Shown: positions 25,070 to 33,917 of the stretch, piece after piece
Layout of the letters: each line of letters starts with the position of its first letter
How positions within the stretch are numbered: position 1 is the first letter of the stretch
DNA from: Rhizobium sp. AQ_MP
GTDB taxonomy: Bacteria > Pseudomonadota > Alphaproteobacteria > Rhizobiales > Rhizobiaceae
Direction of reading: 5' to 3'
NCBI RefSeq assembly: GCF_014237835.1
Contig: NZ_JACJVI010000017.1
Coordinates: forward strand, 1 to 64,000
Length of the DNA stretch: 64,000 bases
Notes under the pieces: generated by a model
Databases searched by the model: none
The model's input: the letters and a program-made list of their open reading frames with translations, nothing else
What the model was told of the DNA's origin: nothing
Position numbers and translations under genes: made by a program

Positions 25070-26713
25070 TTAGCCGGCGCTTGAATGGTGACACCCCTCC
25101 ATCCGGTCCTGCCGTATCAAGTCGGCCGCCTTTTCGGCGATCATCACCACCGGTGAGGCGGTATTGCCGGAGACGATGCGGGGCATGATGGAGGCATCTA
25201 CCACGCGCAGGCCCCGAAGGCCTGTCACGCGCAGCGCGGGATCGACCACGGCATCCGGGTCAGGGCCCATGCGGCAGGTGCCGACGGGATGAAAGATGGT
25301 GGTGGCGATGTCGCCAGCCTTTTGCAGCAGGGCTTCGTCGTCCTGGAACTCAGGGCCAGGCAGGATTTCCTCCGGCTGGAAGGTGAAAAGGGCGGCTGCC
25401 GACATCACCTGTCTTGCCTGGCGGATGGCCGCGATCGCGATGGACCGATCCTGGTCAGTGGAGAGGTAGTTCGGACGGATCTCCGGCTGCAGGGCCGGGT
25501 CGTTGGAGGTGATGTGGCAGGTCCCGACGCTGGTCGGGCGCAACTGGCAGACCGAGACGGTGATTGCCGGAAACGGGTGGAGCGGATCGCCGAGCTTGTC
25601 GGTGGAGAGCGGCTGGATGTGATATTCGATGTCGGGTCGGTCTTCGTCCGGGCAGGACCGGGTGAACATGCCGAACTGGCTGGGTGCCATCGACATCGGC
25701 CCGGAGCGGTAGAGGGCATATTCGGCAGCGATCTTCATCTTGCCGCGCCAGGAATTGGCGAGCTGGTTCAGCGTCACCGTATTCTTCACCTTGAAGACCG
25801 TGCGGATCTGCAGGTGATCCTGCAGGTTTGCGCCCACGGCTGGCTTCGGCAGATTGACGTCAATACCGAGCGACAAGAGGCGGGAGGGGTCGCCAATGCC
25901 AGAGAGTTCGAGGAGCTTCGGCGAATTGATGGCGCCTGCGGCAAGGATGACTTCGCCTGTGGCTTTCGCGGTAAACGAGCCTCCTGGCGTGCGATACTGG
26001 ACGCCGGAGACGCGCTTGCCTTCGAAGGTGAGGCGCTCGACCAGCGCATGCTGGACCAGGCGCAGATTGGGTCGCTTCAGGGCAGGCCGCAGAAAGCCGC
26101 GTGCCGTGTTCCAGCGGACACCTTTGTGCTGGTTGACGTCGAAGAAGCCGGATCCTTCATTGTTGCCGTCGTTGAAGTCAGCGCGCGGTTCGATGCCGAA
26201 TTCACGGGCACCTTCCTGGACGGCCTCCAGGATATCCCATTTCAGGCGCTGGCGGCTGACCTTCCACGGGCCACCCTTTGCATGCATGTCTCCCGATGGA
26301 CCGTGATAGTCCTCTGACTTCCGAAAATAGGGCAGCACATCCGACCAGCCCCAGCCGGGATTGCCGAGGTCGCGCCAGCCGTCGTAGTCGGCGGCCTGAC
26401 CCCGCATGTAAATCATCCCGTTGACCGAGGTGCAGCCGCCGAGCACCTTGCCGCGCGGATAGGCAAGGCTGCGGCCGTTGAGCCCGGGTTCGGATGCGGT
26501 GCGCATCATCCAGTCGGTGCGCGGATTGCCGATGCAATAGAGATAGCCCACGGGGATCTGCACCCAGTGATAGCGGTCCGAGCCTCCGGCCTCCAGGAGC
26601 AGCACGCGGATCGTCGGATCCTCCGTCAGACGGGCGGCGAGAACGCAGCCTGCGGTCCCTGCCCCGACGATGACATAGTCATAGTCGCCATCGAGCCGTG
26701 TCGTGTCCGGCAT
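25070..26713 (-). CDS. GMC family FAD-dependent oxidoreductase
   Basis: 547 aa, last gene of the catabolic operon. N-terminal FAD-binding DYVIVGAGTAGCVLAARL and VLLLEAGG; GMC signature PRGKVLGGCTSVNGMIYMRG (about 88-107); C-terminal catalytic region HPVGTCRMG followed by LRVVDASIMP and SGNTASPVVMIAEKA. Members oxidise alcohols such as choline, polyols or hydroxy-sugars and pass electrons to quinone or oxygen. With the aldo/keto reductase and kinase it probably acts on the imported polyol/sugar; the substrate is unknown. AAAGGACAG precedes the ATG. Confidence 0.9.
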   Translation of the reverse strand: MPDTTRLDGDYDYVIVGAGTAGCVLAARLTEDPTIRVLLLEAGGSDRYHWVQIPVGYLYCIGNPRTDWMMRTASEPGLNGRSLAYPRGKVLGGCTSVNGMIYMRGQAADYDGWRDLGNPGWGWSDVLPYFRKSEDYHGPSGDMHAKGGPWKVSRQRLKWDILEAVQEGAREFGIEPRADFNDGNNEGSGFFDVNQHKGVRWNTARGFLRPALKRPNLRLVQHALVERLTFEGKRVSGVQYRTPGGSFTAKATGEVILAAGAINSPKLLELSGIGDPSRLLSLGIDVNLPKPAVGANLQDHLQIRTVFKVKNTVTLNQLANSWRGKMKIAAEYALYRSGPMSMAPSQFGMFTRSCPDEDRPDIEYHIQPLSTDKLGDPLHPFPAITVSVCQLRPTSVGTCHITSNDPALQPEIRPNYLSTDQDRSIAIAAIRQARQVMSAAALFTFQPEEILPGPEFQDDEALLQKAGDIATTIFHPVGTCRMGPDPDAVVDPALRVTGLRGLRVVDASIMPRIVSGNTASPVVMIAEKAADLIRQDRMEGCHHSSAG

Positions 26714-26772
26714 GGTCTGTCCTTTCGTTGGCGATCACGATCGCCGATGTTCGTCTGTGGTCTTGGGCCGGC

Positions 26773-28272
26773 CTAGGACTTCAGGCGCAATGCGCTCCAG
26801 AAGTCCCGCATCTGGTCGGTCAGGGCCGTGAAGAGCCCGTATCGCCTGCGAAAATGCTCCGTCCGTTCCGTATTCGGCTGGAAGTCTCTGGCAGAGCGGG
26901 TCATCGCCGCCACGGCCTCTTCGTAGGAGGCGTAAAGGCCGATCGCGACCGCAGCGCCGATCGCCGCCCCCAGGGCGCCGGTCTCGCGGGCCTCGGCAAC
27001 GGTGAGCGGGATCTCCAGGACATCGGCCATCATCTGCGGCCAATGGGGGCTACGCGAGCCGCCACCGGACATCACCGCGCGATCCACCGACAGTCCGGCG
27101 CGTCGCAGCACTTCGATGTGGCGGCGATGTTCGAAACAGACGCCTTCGAAAAGCGCCCTGATCATGTGGCCTTCGCCATGCCAACCGGCGAGACCGTAGA
27201 AACCGCCGCGAAACTCGGCACCGAGGCGTGAGCCGAAGATGAAGGGATGGAAGAAGGGGTCGTCGGCGCGGGGTACGACCTTGCCGACCTCCTCATTGCA
27301 GCGGTCGAAGGCCTCGCCGCCATGGTCGCCGCGCATGCGATGCACATACCATTCGAGATTGGCGGCGGAGGTCGCGCTCGACTCGATGTTCACATAGCGA
27401 TCCTTGCCGAAGGTCGTGACCATGAAGACATCGGGGCTGATGACCGGGCGATCGGCAAAGACCTGGTTGATGCTCCAGGTCCCCGCAATGACCGAGGCTT
27501 CACCGGCATGGATGACGCCTGAACCCATGGCACTGGAGACGACGTCGAAATAGCCACCGATCACAGGCGTGCCTTGCGCGAGGCCCGTTGCCTTGGCCGC
27601 CGCTGCGGTGACCCGGCCGACAATGTCTGCGGACTGCACACGCTCAGGGAAGAACGACAGGGCATCCTCGAGGTGATAGAGTCCGAGCAATCCGGCATCG
27701 AGTTGCCCCTCCGGCATGGCAAGCAGCCCGGCGCCGCTCAAGTCGGAGATATCGTTGGCGAGGCGATCGGTCAGGCGGAAGTTGATGAAGTCCTTGCAGA
27801 ACAGGACGATGCCAATATTCGCATAGGTCTCCGGAGCGTGACGCTTGATCCAGGCGAGCAGGCTCGGGGTCTGCGATGGCCAGGGGCGCTGCAGACAGCG
27901 CGCCTGGAGTGCGTCCCCGTTCTCACGGTCGAGCTCTGCTGCGATATCGGCTGCCCGACTGTCCAGCGACTGGATGCCCTTCAGCGGCTGAAAGGCCCGA
28001 TCTAGCAGATAGAGGCCATTGCCGTGCCCGGCACACCCAAGGCCGAGGATCCGCGTGGGATCGACACCGGACGTGGAAATCACTTCGCGGATTGCCGCGC
28101 AGCCGTTTTCCCAGAGTTCCGAGAGATCACGCTCGACATGGCCGGGTTCTGGAAAGCTCGACTGGCCGTCGATGGCGCAGTGGGCGATCTGGTGGCCCTC
28201 CGTGTCGAAAAGCACGGCCTTGATGACCGTGTTTCCGACATCGACACCAAAAATGTAGTTTTTCTCAGCCAC
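26773..28272 (-). CDS. FGGY-family carbohydrate kinase (LyxK/erythritol kinase-like)
   Basis: 499 aa; the GTG start overlaps the aldolase stop by 8 bases. Phosphate-binding FGVDVGNTVIKAVLFD at the N-terminus, GHVERDLSELW, GTPVIGGYFDVVSSAMGSG and ASVIAGTWSINQVF in the middle, and VMSGGGSRSPHWPQMMADVL plus ETGALGAAIGA in the C-terminal lobe. The middle blocks resemble L-xylulokinase LyxK and erythritol kinase EryA more than XylB, GlpK or LsrK. It phosphorylates the imported or oxidised substrate before the GlpD-like dehydrogenase and aldolase act. Confidence 0.88.
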   Translation of the reverse strand: MAEKNYIFGVDVGNTVIKAVLFDTEGHQIAHCAIDGQSSFPEPGHVERDLSELWENGCAAIREVISTSGVDPTRILGLGCAGHGNGLYLLDRAFQPLKGIQSLDSRAADIAAELDRENGDALQARCLQRPWPSQTPSLLAWIKRHAPETYANIGIVLFCKDFINFRLTDRLANDISDLSGAGLLAMPEGQLDAGLLGLYHLEDALSFFPERVQSADIVGRVTAAAAKATGLAQGTPVIGGYFDVVSSAMGSGVIHAGEASVIAGTWSINQVFADRPVISPDVFMVTTFGKDRYVNIESSATSAANLEWYVHRMRGDHGGEAFDRCNEEVGKVVPRADDPFFHPFIFGSRLGAEFRGGFYGLAGWHGEGHMIRALFEGVCFEHRRHIEVLRRAGLSVDRAVMSGGGSRSPHWPQMMADVLEIPLTVAEARETGALGAAIGAAVAIGLYASYEEAVAAMTRSARDFQPNTERTEHFRRRYGLFTALTDQMRDFWSALRLKS

Positions 28273-29110
28273 GGTTATAAATGTCCCATGCTTCTTCGCC
28301 GCTGGCGCGCTGGTGGATGATCGCCATCAACGCCTTCACGACAGCCTTCGGATTGTCATGCTGATAGATGTTGCGTCCATAGACCATCCCGTTTGCGCCT
28401 TGATCCATCAGGGCGGCTGATTTGGCGAGCACGACGCGCAGATCCTCGCGACCGCCACCACGGACCAGAACCGGGCAGCGCGCCGCTTCGATGACCTTGT
28501 GGAAGTCCTCGGGATCGCTTGTCGGATCGGCCTTGATGATATCAGCGCCCATTTCGGAGGCCAGACGGACCAGGGTGACGATCTTCTCGGCATCGCCGTC
28601 CACCTGGTAGCCACCCCTGATATCGTTGGGCAGCATCACCAAGGGCTCGATCATCAGCGGCATGCCATAACGGTGGCAATCGGCGCGGACGCGGCTGATG
28701 TTTTCGACGCATTGGCGGAAGAGTTCCGGCTCGTCCGGCAGCATGAAAAGATTGACGACGACACATGCCGCGTCCATCTCCAGCGCACCGATGATCGGTT
28801 CGTCATGGTTCTGCAGTTGCGACCACATGCTGCGGTGGCGCGTGGAATTGTAGGGATTGCCCATGTCGATGCGCATGACAAGCGCCGGCTTGTCGCGTTC
28901 GGGTCTCGCCTGCAAGAGGTCTGCCTGGCCATAGGCCATCTGGATGGCATCGGGGCCTGCTTCGACGAGCTTGTCCACCACGCCTGCCATGTCCTCCAGG
29001 CCGATGAGGAAGCTCGGCTCGTTGCAGACCCCGTGGTCGATTGCAACGTCGAGGCAACCACCCTGGCGAAACAGCCTGTTCATTCGTGCCTTCTTGGAAA
29101 CTCGCATCAT
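28265..29110 (-). CDS. LsrF/class I fructose-bisphosphate aldolase family (DeoC-like) enzyme
   Basis: 281 aa from the ATG at 29110, which overlaps the dehydrogenase stop (ATGA). TIM-barrel blocks: CLDVAIDHGVCNEP, AGPDAIQMAYGQ, MPLMIEPLV, MGADIIKADPTSDP (the Lys of IIK is the Schiff-base Lys in LsrF-type enzymes), CPVLVRGGGREDL, and GANGMVYGRNIYQHDNP. The C-terminal half is particularly close to E. coli LsrF. It should cleave or transfer acyl/aldol units of a phosphorylated keto-sugar in the cytoplasm. Confidence 0.85.
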   Translation of the reverse strand: MMRVSKKARMNRLFRQGGCLDVAIDHGVCNEPSFLIGLEDMAGVVDKLVEAGPDAIQMAYGQADLLQARPERDKPALVMRIDMGNPYNSTRHRSMWSQLQNHDEPIIGALEMDAACVVVNLFMLPDEPELFRQCVENISRVRADCHRYGMPLMIEPLVMLPNDIRGGYQVDGDAEKIVTLVRLASEMGADIIKADPTSDPEDFHKVIEAARCPVLVRGGGREDLRVVLAKSAALMDQGANGMVYGRNIYQHDNPKAVVKALMAIIHQRASGEEAWDIYNRG

Positions 29111-30834
29111 GACGCCTTGTCCTTTTCCTTGCATCTGTCCTGAAGCATTGCGACCGAGACCCCGTAATAGGTCCCAAGTTCATCGATGAGGTGCCGCCGC
29201 TCGGCAAAGATCTGCTCACCCGACCAGGCGAGTTCGCGGGCCATGGCGCTCAGCACGGTGTCGAGAATTTCGAGATCGATCTGGCCGGTGATCGCAAGGC
29301 TTGTGCGGCGGAGCACGATGTCGGCCAGGTGGTGAACGTCTTCGCCCTGGATCAGCCAAAGGATTTCGGCCAGCGTCATCACCGTTGTGGAGGACAAGGG
29401 AACGTCATCCGGATGTCCGTCGCAGAAGGCCATCAGATCGAAGGCCCGCGATCCATAGGTGGATGCCAGGTGATCGGCGCGGGCCTTGCCGATCGGAAAG
29501 TCGCGGGAGAGCAGAGCCGACAACCGCTCGCCATCGGCAGGGTAGTTCCTGCCGCCGCCGATCGGGCGGTCGGCGGTCGTTGCGATGCGGGGACGACCGA
29601 GGAAGGCGAGCACTTCGTCCGCCACCTGCTCGCCGAAGGCGCGGAAGGTCGTCCACTTGCCGCCGACCATGCAGAGCTGCGGCGGATCGCTCTCGACGCG
29701 ATGGATGACGTGGCTGCGCGAGATCTTGCCCGTGAATTCCGCATCGCTGCGCGGCAGCGGGCGGATGCCGCTGAAGCTGAAGACAATATCGGATGGAGAG
29801 ATGACGAGATCCGGAAAGACGGTGCGAATGGCAGCGAGAATGTAGTCGCGCTCCTCCGGTTCGCAGCGTGTCCGGCCCGGCTTGTCGACCTTGATATCCG
29901 TCGATCCGGCCAGCACACGGCCGAGATAGGGAAAGAGGATGCAGACGCGATTGTCGGTGTTTTCAAAGAAGATCATGTGGCCGTTCAGGGCCTGATAGAG
30001 CGCGTCATTCGCCAGAATGAGATGTGAGCCCTTGGTGCCGGTAACCGTCTTCTCGGCAGGTGCTGCGCCATCGCTGAGCGCCGTGATTGTCTGGTCGATC
30101 CAGGCGCCTGTGGCATTGACGATGATGCGAGGACGGACGACGATGAGTTCGTTCGAACCCTCGGCCGAAAGCTGATAGCCCTCGCCGATCCTGAGCAATT
30201 GCGCATAGTTCAGAGCCATCGCCTGGGGGGCATCACGGCGTGTGTCGAGAACGAGTTCCAGCGCCAGGCGCTCCGGCTGACTGATCCAGGCGTCATAATA
30301 GGTCGCCGAATAGCGGACCTCCGGCGTCAGGTCCGGCCATTGGGCCCGGGTGCTGCTGGCGTTGCGGAATGCGTGACGCGGGAGAAGCCGGTTCTTGCGC
30401 GTGACGAAATCATAGAGCGAAAGACCTGTCTTGATCGCCAGCGCCCCACGGCTCGATGGCTTGCCGGCCGAGCCGAAGAAGGTGGCAGCGGCATTGAAAA
30501 GACCGCTGAAGATCGAGTAGATCGGGATCGTCGTCGGCAGAGGGTGGACCATGTGGGGTGCGAGCCTGAGCAATGCATCGCGTTCTGCAAGCGATTCCCG
30601 GACGAGATTGAATTCACCGTTTTCCAGATATCGCAGGCCGCCATGGATCATGCGCGAGGGGGCGGCACTACAGCCGGACGCGAAGTCGTCCCGCTCGACC
30701 AGAAGCACGCGCAACCCCTGCAGCGCCAGATCGCGATAGGCGGCGATGCCATTGATGCCGCCGCCGACCACGACGGCATCGAAATCGCCGTCCTGTCGAA
30801 TTCGCCTGAGCGCGTCCTCGCGGAATGTGGACAT
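29107..30834 (-). CDS. GlpD/EryB-like FAD-dependent sugar/polyol-phosphate dehydrogenase
   Basis: 575 aa from ATG 30834 (MSTFREDALRRI); a TTG at 30864 is an alternative. FAD site FDAVVVGGGINGIAAYRDLA, VLLVERDDFASGCSAAPSRMIHGGLRYLE, VNATGAWID, CMVGGKWTTFRAFGE near the end of the DAO domain, and a C-terminal GlpD-type helical domain. The family oxidises glycerol-3-phosphate; EryB uses erythritol-phosphate. Given the neighbouring EryA/LyxK-type kinase, a C4-C5 polyol phosphate is more likely than glycerol-3-phosphate here. It would pass electrons to the quinone pool. Confidence 0.87.
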   Translation of the reverse strand: MSTFREDALRRIRQDGDFDAVVVGGGINGIAAYRDLALQGLRVLLVERDDFASGCSAAPSRMIHGGLRYLENGEFNLVRESLAERDALLRLAPHMVHPLPTTIPIYSIFSGLFNAAATFFGSAGKPSSRGALAIKTGLSLYDFVTRKNRLLPRHAFRNASSTRAQWPDLTPEVRYSATYYDAWISQPERLALELVLDTRRDAPQAMALNYAQLLRIGEGYQLSAEGSNELIVVRPRIIVNATGAWIDQTITALSDGAAPAEKTVTGTKGSHLILANDALYQALNGHMIFFENTDNRVCILFPYLGRVLAGSTDIKVDKPGRTRCEPEERDYILAAIRTVFPDLVISPSDIVFSFSGIRPLPRSDAEFTGKISRSHVIHRVESDPPQLCMVGGKWTTFRAFGEQVADEVLAFLGRPRIATTADRPIGGGRNYPADGERLSALLSRDFPIGKARADHLASTYGSRAFDLMAFCDGHPDDVPLSSTTVMTLAEILWLIQGEDVHHLADIVLRRTSLAITGQIDLEILDTVLSAMARELAWSGEQIFAERRHLIDELGTYYGVSVAMLQDRCKEKDKAS

Positions 30835-30896
30835 GGAAGTACCGTTCGCTGGTTTTGAGGCCAACGTCCCAATTCTCTGTTGTGGTCTGTGAGGGT

Positions 30897-31895
30897 TTAC
30901 CGGTCGAGTTCGACCAGATGGTCTCTAATGCCGGCCGTGATGGTCGACAGTTCTTGTTCGCTCAGGCGCAAGCGTGCGGCACCCGCATTCTCGATCGCCT
31001 GGGTGGGGTCGCGCGCACCGCACAGCGAGAAGGTGATGCCAGGCTGGGCGAGCGTCCAGGCGATGACGACCTGGGCGACCGATGCCTTGTGCTGATCCGC
31101 GATCGGGTCGATCACCGTCATCAATCTCGCGACCTTTTCCCGGTTGCTGAAGCTGAAGCGCGGATTGCCGTGGCGCTGGTCATCAGCAGCAAAAACGCGG
31201 TCCGGACCAATCTTGCCCGAGAGCAGGCCGAGGGCGAGCGAGGAGTAGCTGAGAATGGAAACCCCACGGTCGAGGCATGTGGGAACGAAACTCGTCTCGA
31301 TATCGCGCTTGACCATGGAGTATTCCTCCTGGATCGCATCGAGCGCACCCGTCGCGAGATAGGCGGCGAGATCTGCCTCCGACACATTGCTCGCGCCGAT
31401 CGATAGGATCTTGCCCTCGTCCTTCAGGCGGAGCAGTTCTCCGACAGTGTCGGCAATCGGCGTCGTTCCATCCTGCCAGTGAGTGACATAGTGATCGATA
31501 TAGTCGGTGCCCAAACGGCGCAGGCTTTGTTCGATCTCGTGGCGGATGGAGGATGGCCCCAGGTAGCGATGAACCGGCTTGCCGTCCTGCTGGAAGAAAT
31601 AGGTGCCTTCGGCGACATGCCAGACGAGACCGCATTTGGAAACGAGCACGACCTTGTCGCGCTGGCCTGCAATCGCCTTGCCGACGATGGTTTCCGCCAG
31701 CCCCATGCCATAGGCGGGCGCGGTATCGATGAGCGAGACGCCGGCATCCACCGAGGCTCTTATGGCGTCGATCGATTGCTTCTCGTCGGTGCCGCCCCAC
31801 ATCCAGCCGCCGATGGCCCAGGTGCCGAGCCCCACGGCTGATGCCTTGATGCCACTTCGGCCGATGGGCCTGTTGAGTATGCCTTGGTCCGTCAC
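30897..31895 (-). CDS. Aldo/keto reductase
   Basis: The GTG at 31895 is preferred: GGGAAGGA precedes it and it clears the regulator stop at 31900. ATGs at 31913 and 31943 would overlap the regulator. NADPH-dependent AKR fold: SAVGLGTWAIGG, SLIDTAPAYGMG (catalytic Asp and Tyr), VLVSKCGL (Lys), DYIDHYVTHWQD (His), IGASNVSEADL, and IEEYSMV-type QEEYSMVKRD. The family reduces sugar aldehydes or oxidises polyols. It lies between the regulator and the dehydrogenase, so it likely interconverts the imported substrate. Confidence 0.9.
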   Translation of the reverse strand: MTDQGILNRPIGRSGIKASAVGLGTWAIGGWMWGGTDEKQSIDAIRASVDAGVSLIDTAPAYGMGLAETIVGKAIAGQRDKVVLVSKCGLVWHVAEGTYFFQQDGKPVHRYLGPSSIRHEIEQSLRRLGTDYIDHYVTHWQDGTTPIADTVGELLRLKDEGKILSIGASNVSEADLAAYLATGALDAIQEEYSMVKRDIETSFVPTCLDRGVSILSYSSLALGLLSGKIGPDRVFAADDQRHGNPRFSFSNREKVARLMTVIDPIADQHKASVAQVVIAWTLAQPGITFSLCGARDPTQAIENAGAARLRLSEQELSTITAGIRDHLVELDR

Positions 31896-31899
31896 CGGA

Positions 31900-32865
31900 T
31901 CATCCTTCCCCATGTGTATCGAGTGCCCGGGCGATTTCTTCATCGACCACGAGCGAGGTCAAAAACCGCCCGGCAAGGGTCGCAGCCACCGGACCCGCCT
32001 TCAGGCTGCCTGCCGCCACACCAATGATCGTCGGGCAATCGGCGAGGTCTGCCGGGTCGAGTGCCACGACCCGTGAATTGAGATCGATCTCGGCGAGCGT
32101 ACCGTCCGCCTTGATCAGATGCGCCAGAAATTCTCCGGCAATGCCCGCGTCAACAAGCGCCTGGCCGCCGCGTGCCGGATCCGGCAAAAGGTCGTAGTAG
32201 CCGGAGCCCGGCGCCTGGACCGAGCCGATGCCGACCAGAGCCACAGTCGCCTTGCGCGCGAGATCGAAGACCTCGCGGATCGAGGCGACATTCATTAGGA
32301 GGTCGCGCTGCTTATCGTCCTCGGCAAACAGCGGGGCATGGACGAGCTGCGCGGTGCCACCGAGCTTGTCGGCGAGTTGCGTCGCCAGATGGTTGACGTC
32401 GGTGTAATGCTTGCCCTGCACGCCGCCGGTGAGTGGCACGACCCGGACATCGAAACGGCGCTCGGCCTCCAGGTTTTCGACCACGGCACTCACCGCCTTG
32501 CCGCCGGTGATGGCGATGACGTCTCCATCCCGAAGCGTTTCGAGGAGATGGTTGGCCGCGACCCGTCCGACCATCTGCAGCGTCGTCTCGGGATTATCCG
32601 ATACGGTGGGCGTGACCACCGACTGCTTCAGGCCGAAGCGCTGGGTGACTTCGTTTTCCATGTCGACCAGCCGTTGATAGGGGCTGGAGATACTGATCTT
32701 GACCATGCCCGCCTTGCGGCCAGCGGCGATCATGCGGTTGACCTTCGTATGCGAAAGGTTGAGCCTTTCGGCGATCTCGGACTGCTTCACACCCTCGATG
32801 AAATGCAGGACGAGGACCGAATACATCTGGCGCTGCTGATCGAATTCATCCCTGTTATCCATCAT
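31900..32865 (-). CDS. SorC-family transcriptional regulator (LsrR/EryD-like)
   Basis: 321 aa with GAGGAGACG upstream of the start. The N-terminal HTH (residues about 20-55: HFIEGVKQSEIAERLNLSHTKVNRMIAAGRKAGMV) is shown here only in part as the helix QSEIAERLNLSHTKV. The C-terminal sugar-phosphate-binding domain has VIAITGGKAV, VVPLTGGVQGKHY, VALVGIGSV and GVAAGSLKAGPV. SorC proteins are usually repressors released by a phosphorylated sugar, here presumably the kinase product. A candidate operator lies at 36570-36602 before the binding-protein gene. Confidence 0.92.
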   Translation of the reverse strand: MMDNRDEFDQQRQMYSVLVLHFIEGVKQSEIAERLNLSHTKVNRMIAAGRKAGMVKISISSPYQRLVDMENEVTQRFGLKQSVVTPTVSDNPETTLQMVGRVAANHLLETLRDGDVIAITGGKAVSAVVENLEAERRFDVRVVPLTGGVQGKHYTDVNHLATQLADKLGGTAQLVHAPLFAEDDKQRDLLMNVASIREVFDLARKATVALVGIGSVQAPGSGYYDLLPDPARGGQALVDAGIAGEFLAHLIKADGTLAEIDLNSRVVALDPADLADCPTIIGVAAGSLKAGPVAATLAGRFLTSLVVDEEIARALDTHGEG

Positions 32866-32897
32866 GACGCGTCGTCTCCTCGTTGCTTCCCGGCTGC

Positions 32898-33917
32898 TCA
32901 GCGGCGGCGCTTGACCAGGTAGTGGTCGAACAGCACGGCGGTGAGCAGAATGCTTCCCTTGATGATGTCCTGCCAGTAAACCGACACATTGAGCAAGGCG
33001 AGCGAGCTGGAAACCACCGAAAGCAGGACCGCGCCGAGGATGGCACCGAAGATGGTGCCTGCACCGCCCGACAGGCTGGCGCCACCGATGACGGCTGCCG
33101 CGATCACGTTCAGTTCCATGCCGGCGCCGAAACTGGGCTGGGCGGATCCGAAGCGGGCCATGTAGATGACGCCGGCCACGCCGCAGAGCGCAGAGCAGAG
33201 CGTGGTGGTGGCGAAGACGACGCGGCCGACACGGATGCCCGAATAGGCGGCCGCCTTGGGATTGCTGCCGGTATAGAAGACTTTGCGGAAGGCAGTTGTC
33301 CGGCGCAGCAGGAAGTCGAAGGACACCACGACGACCACGAAGATGATGATGACGAGCGGGATGCCGTAGACCGCGCCCTGGCCGATGAACTTGAACTCAG
33401 GCGGCAGGGAGAAGAGCCCGAGCGGTCGACCGCCCGTCGCCAGCAGGCAGACGCCGCGGGCAATCACCATGACACCGAGCGAGACGATGAAATGGTGCAG
33501 ACCGACCACGGTCGTCAGAAAGCCCATGAACATGCCGATGCAGGTGGTGACCGCGATGGCAAAGGCGGCAGCGGCCCAGGGATCGATCCCGTTCAGAAAC
33601 AGCCATCCGGCGACCACCATGGCGAGCGCCGTGACCGAACCGACCGAAAGGTCGATGCCGCCCGAGATCAAGAGGATCGTCATGCCGACCACCACGATGC
33701 TCTCCACCGCAAAGGCCATGGCCATGGCGCGGAGGTTGTCGACCGTGAGGAAGTAGGGGGAGATGAAGGACATCACCGTAAACAGCGTCAGGATGATGAC
33801 GATCAGGCCCGTCTCGCGTGCCTTGATTGCGGGTGCCCACCACTGGACCCGGCGCTCGGTGGCCGAGCCTGCGTGATACTGCGTGTCGATCGTTGCCATC
33901 TTGTCCCACTCCCTCAT
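32898..33917 (-). CDS. Sugar ABC transporter permease (RbsC-like)
   Basis: 339 aa; an ATGA overlap with the ATPase stop, with an alternative ATG at 33899 that has its own GAGGGAG. About ten hydrophobic segments and the BPD_transp_2 hallmarks: SGGIDLSVGSVTALAMVVAG and AAAVIGGASLSGGAGTIFGA. It forms the membrane channel, probably as a homodimer because only one permease gene is present (Lsr systems normally have two). It imports the ligand delivered by the 35528-36541 binding protein. Confidence 0.93.
   Translation of the reverse strand: MREWDKMATIDTQYHAGSATERRVQWWAPAIKARETGLIVIILTLFTVMSFISPYFLTVDNLRAMAMAFAVESIVVVGMTILLISGGIDLSVGSVTALAMVVAGWLFLNGIDPWAAAAFAIAVTTCIGMFMGFLTTVVGLHHFIVSLGVMVIARGVCLLATGGRPLGLFSLPPEFKFIGQGAVYGIPLVIIIFVVVVVSFDFLLRRTTAFRKVFYTGSNPKAAAYSGIRVGRVVFATTTLCSALCGVAGVIYMARFGSAQPSFGAGMELNVIAAAVIGGASLSGGAGTIFGAILGAVLLSVVSSSLALLNVSVYWQDIIKGSILLTAVLFDHYLVKRRR

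Noticed and set aside
24879..25094. Short frames inside the 300-bp repeats (also at 37083, 37222, 47245 and 57144)
   Set aside because: They change frame, length and start between copies and code for basic low-complexity peptides, so they are repeat artefacts.
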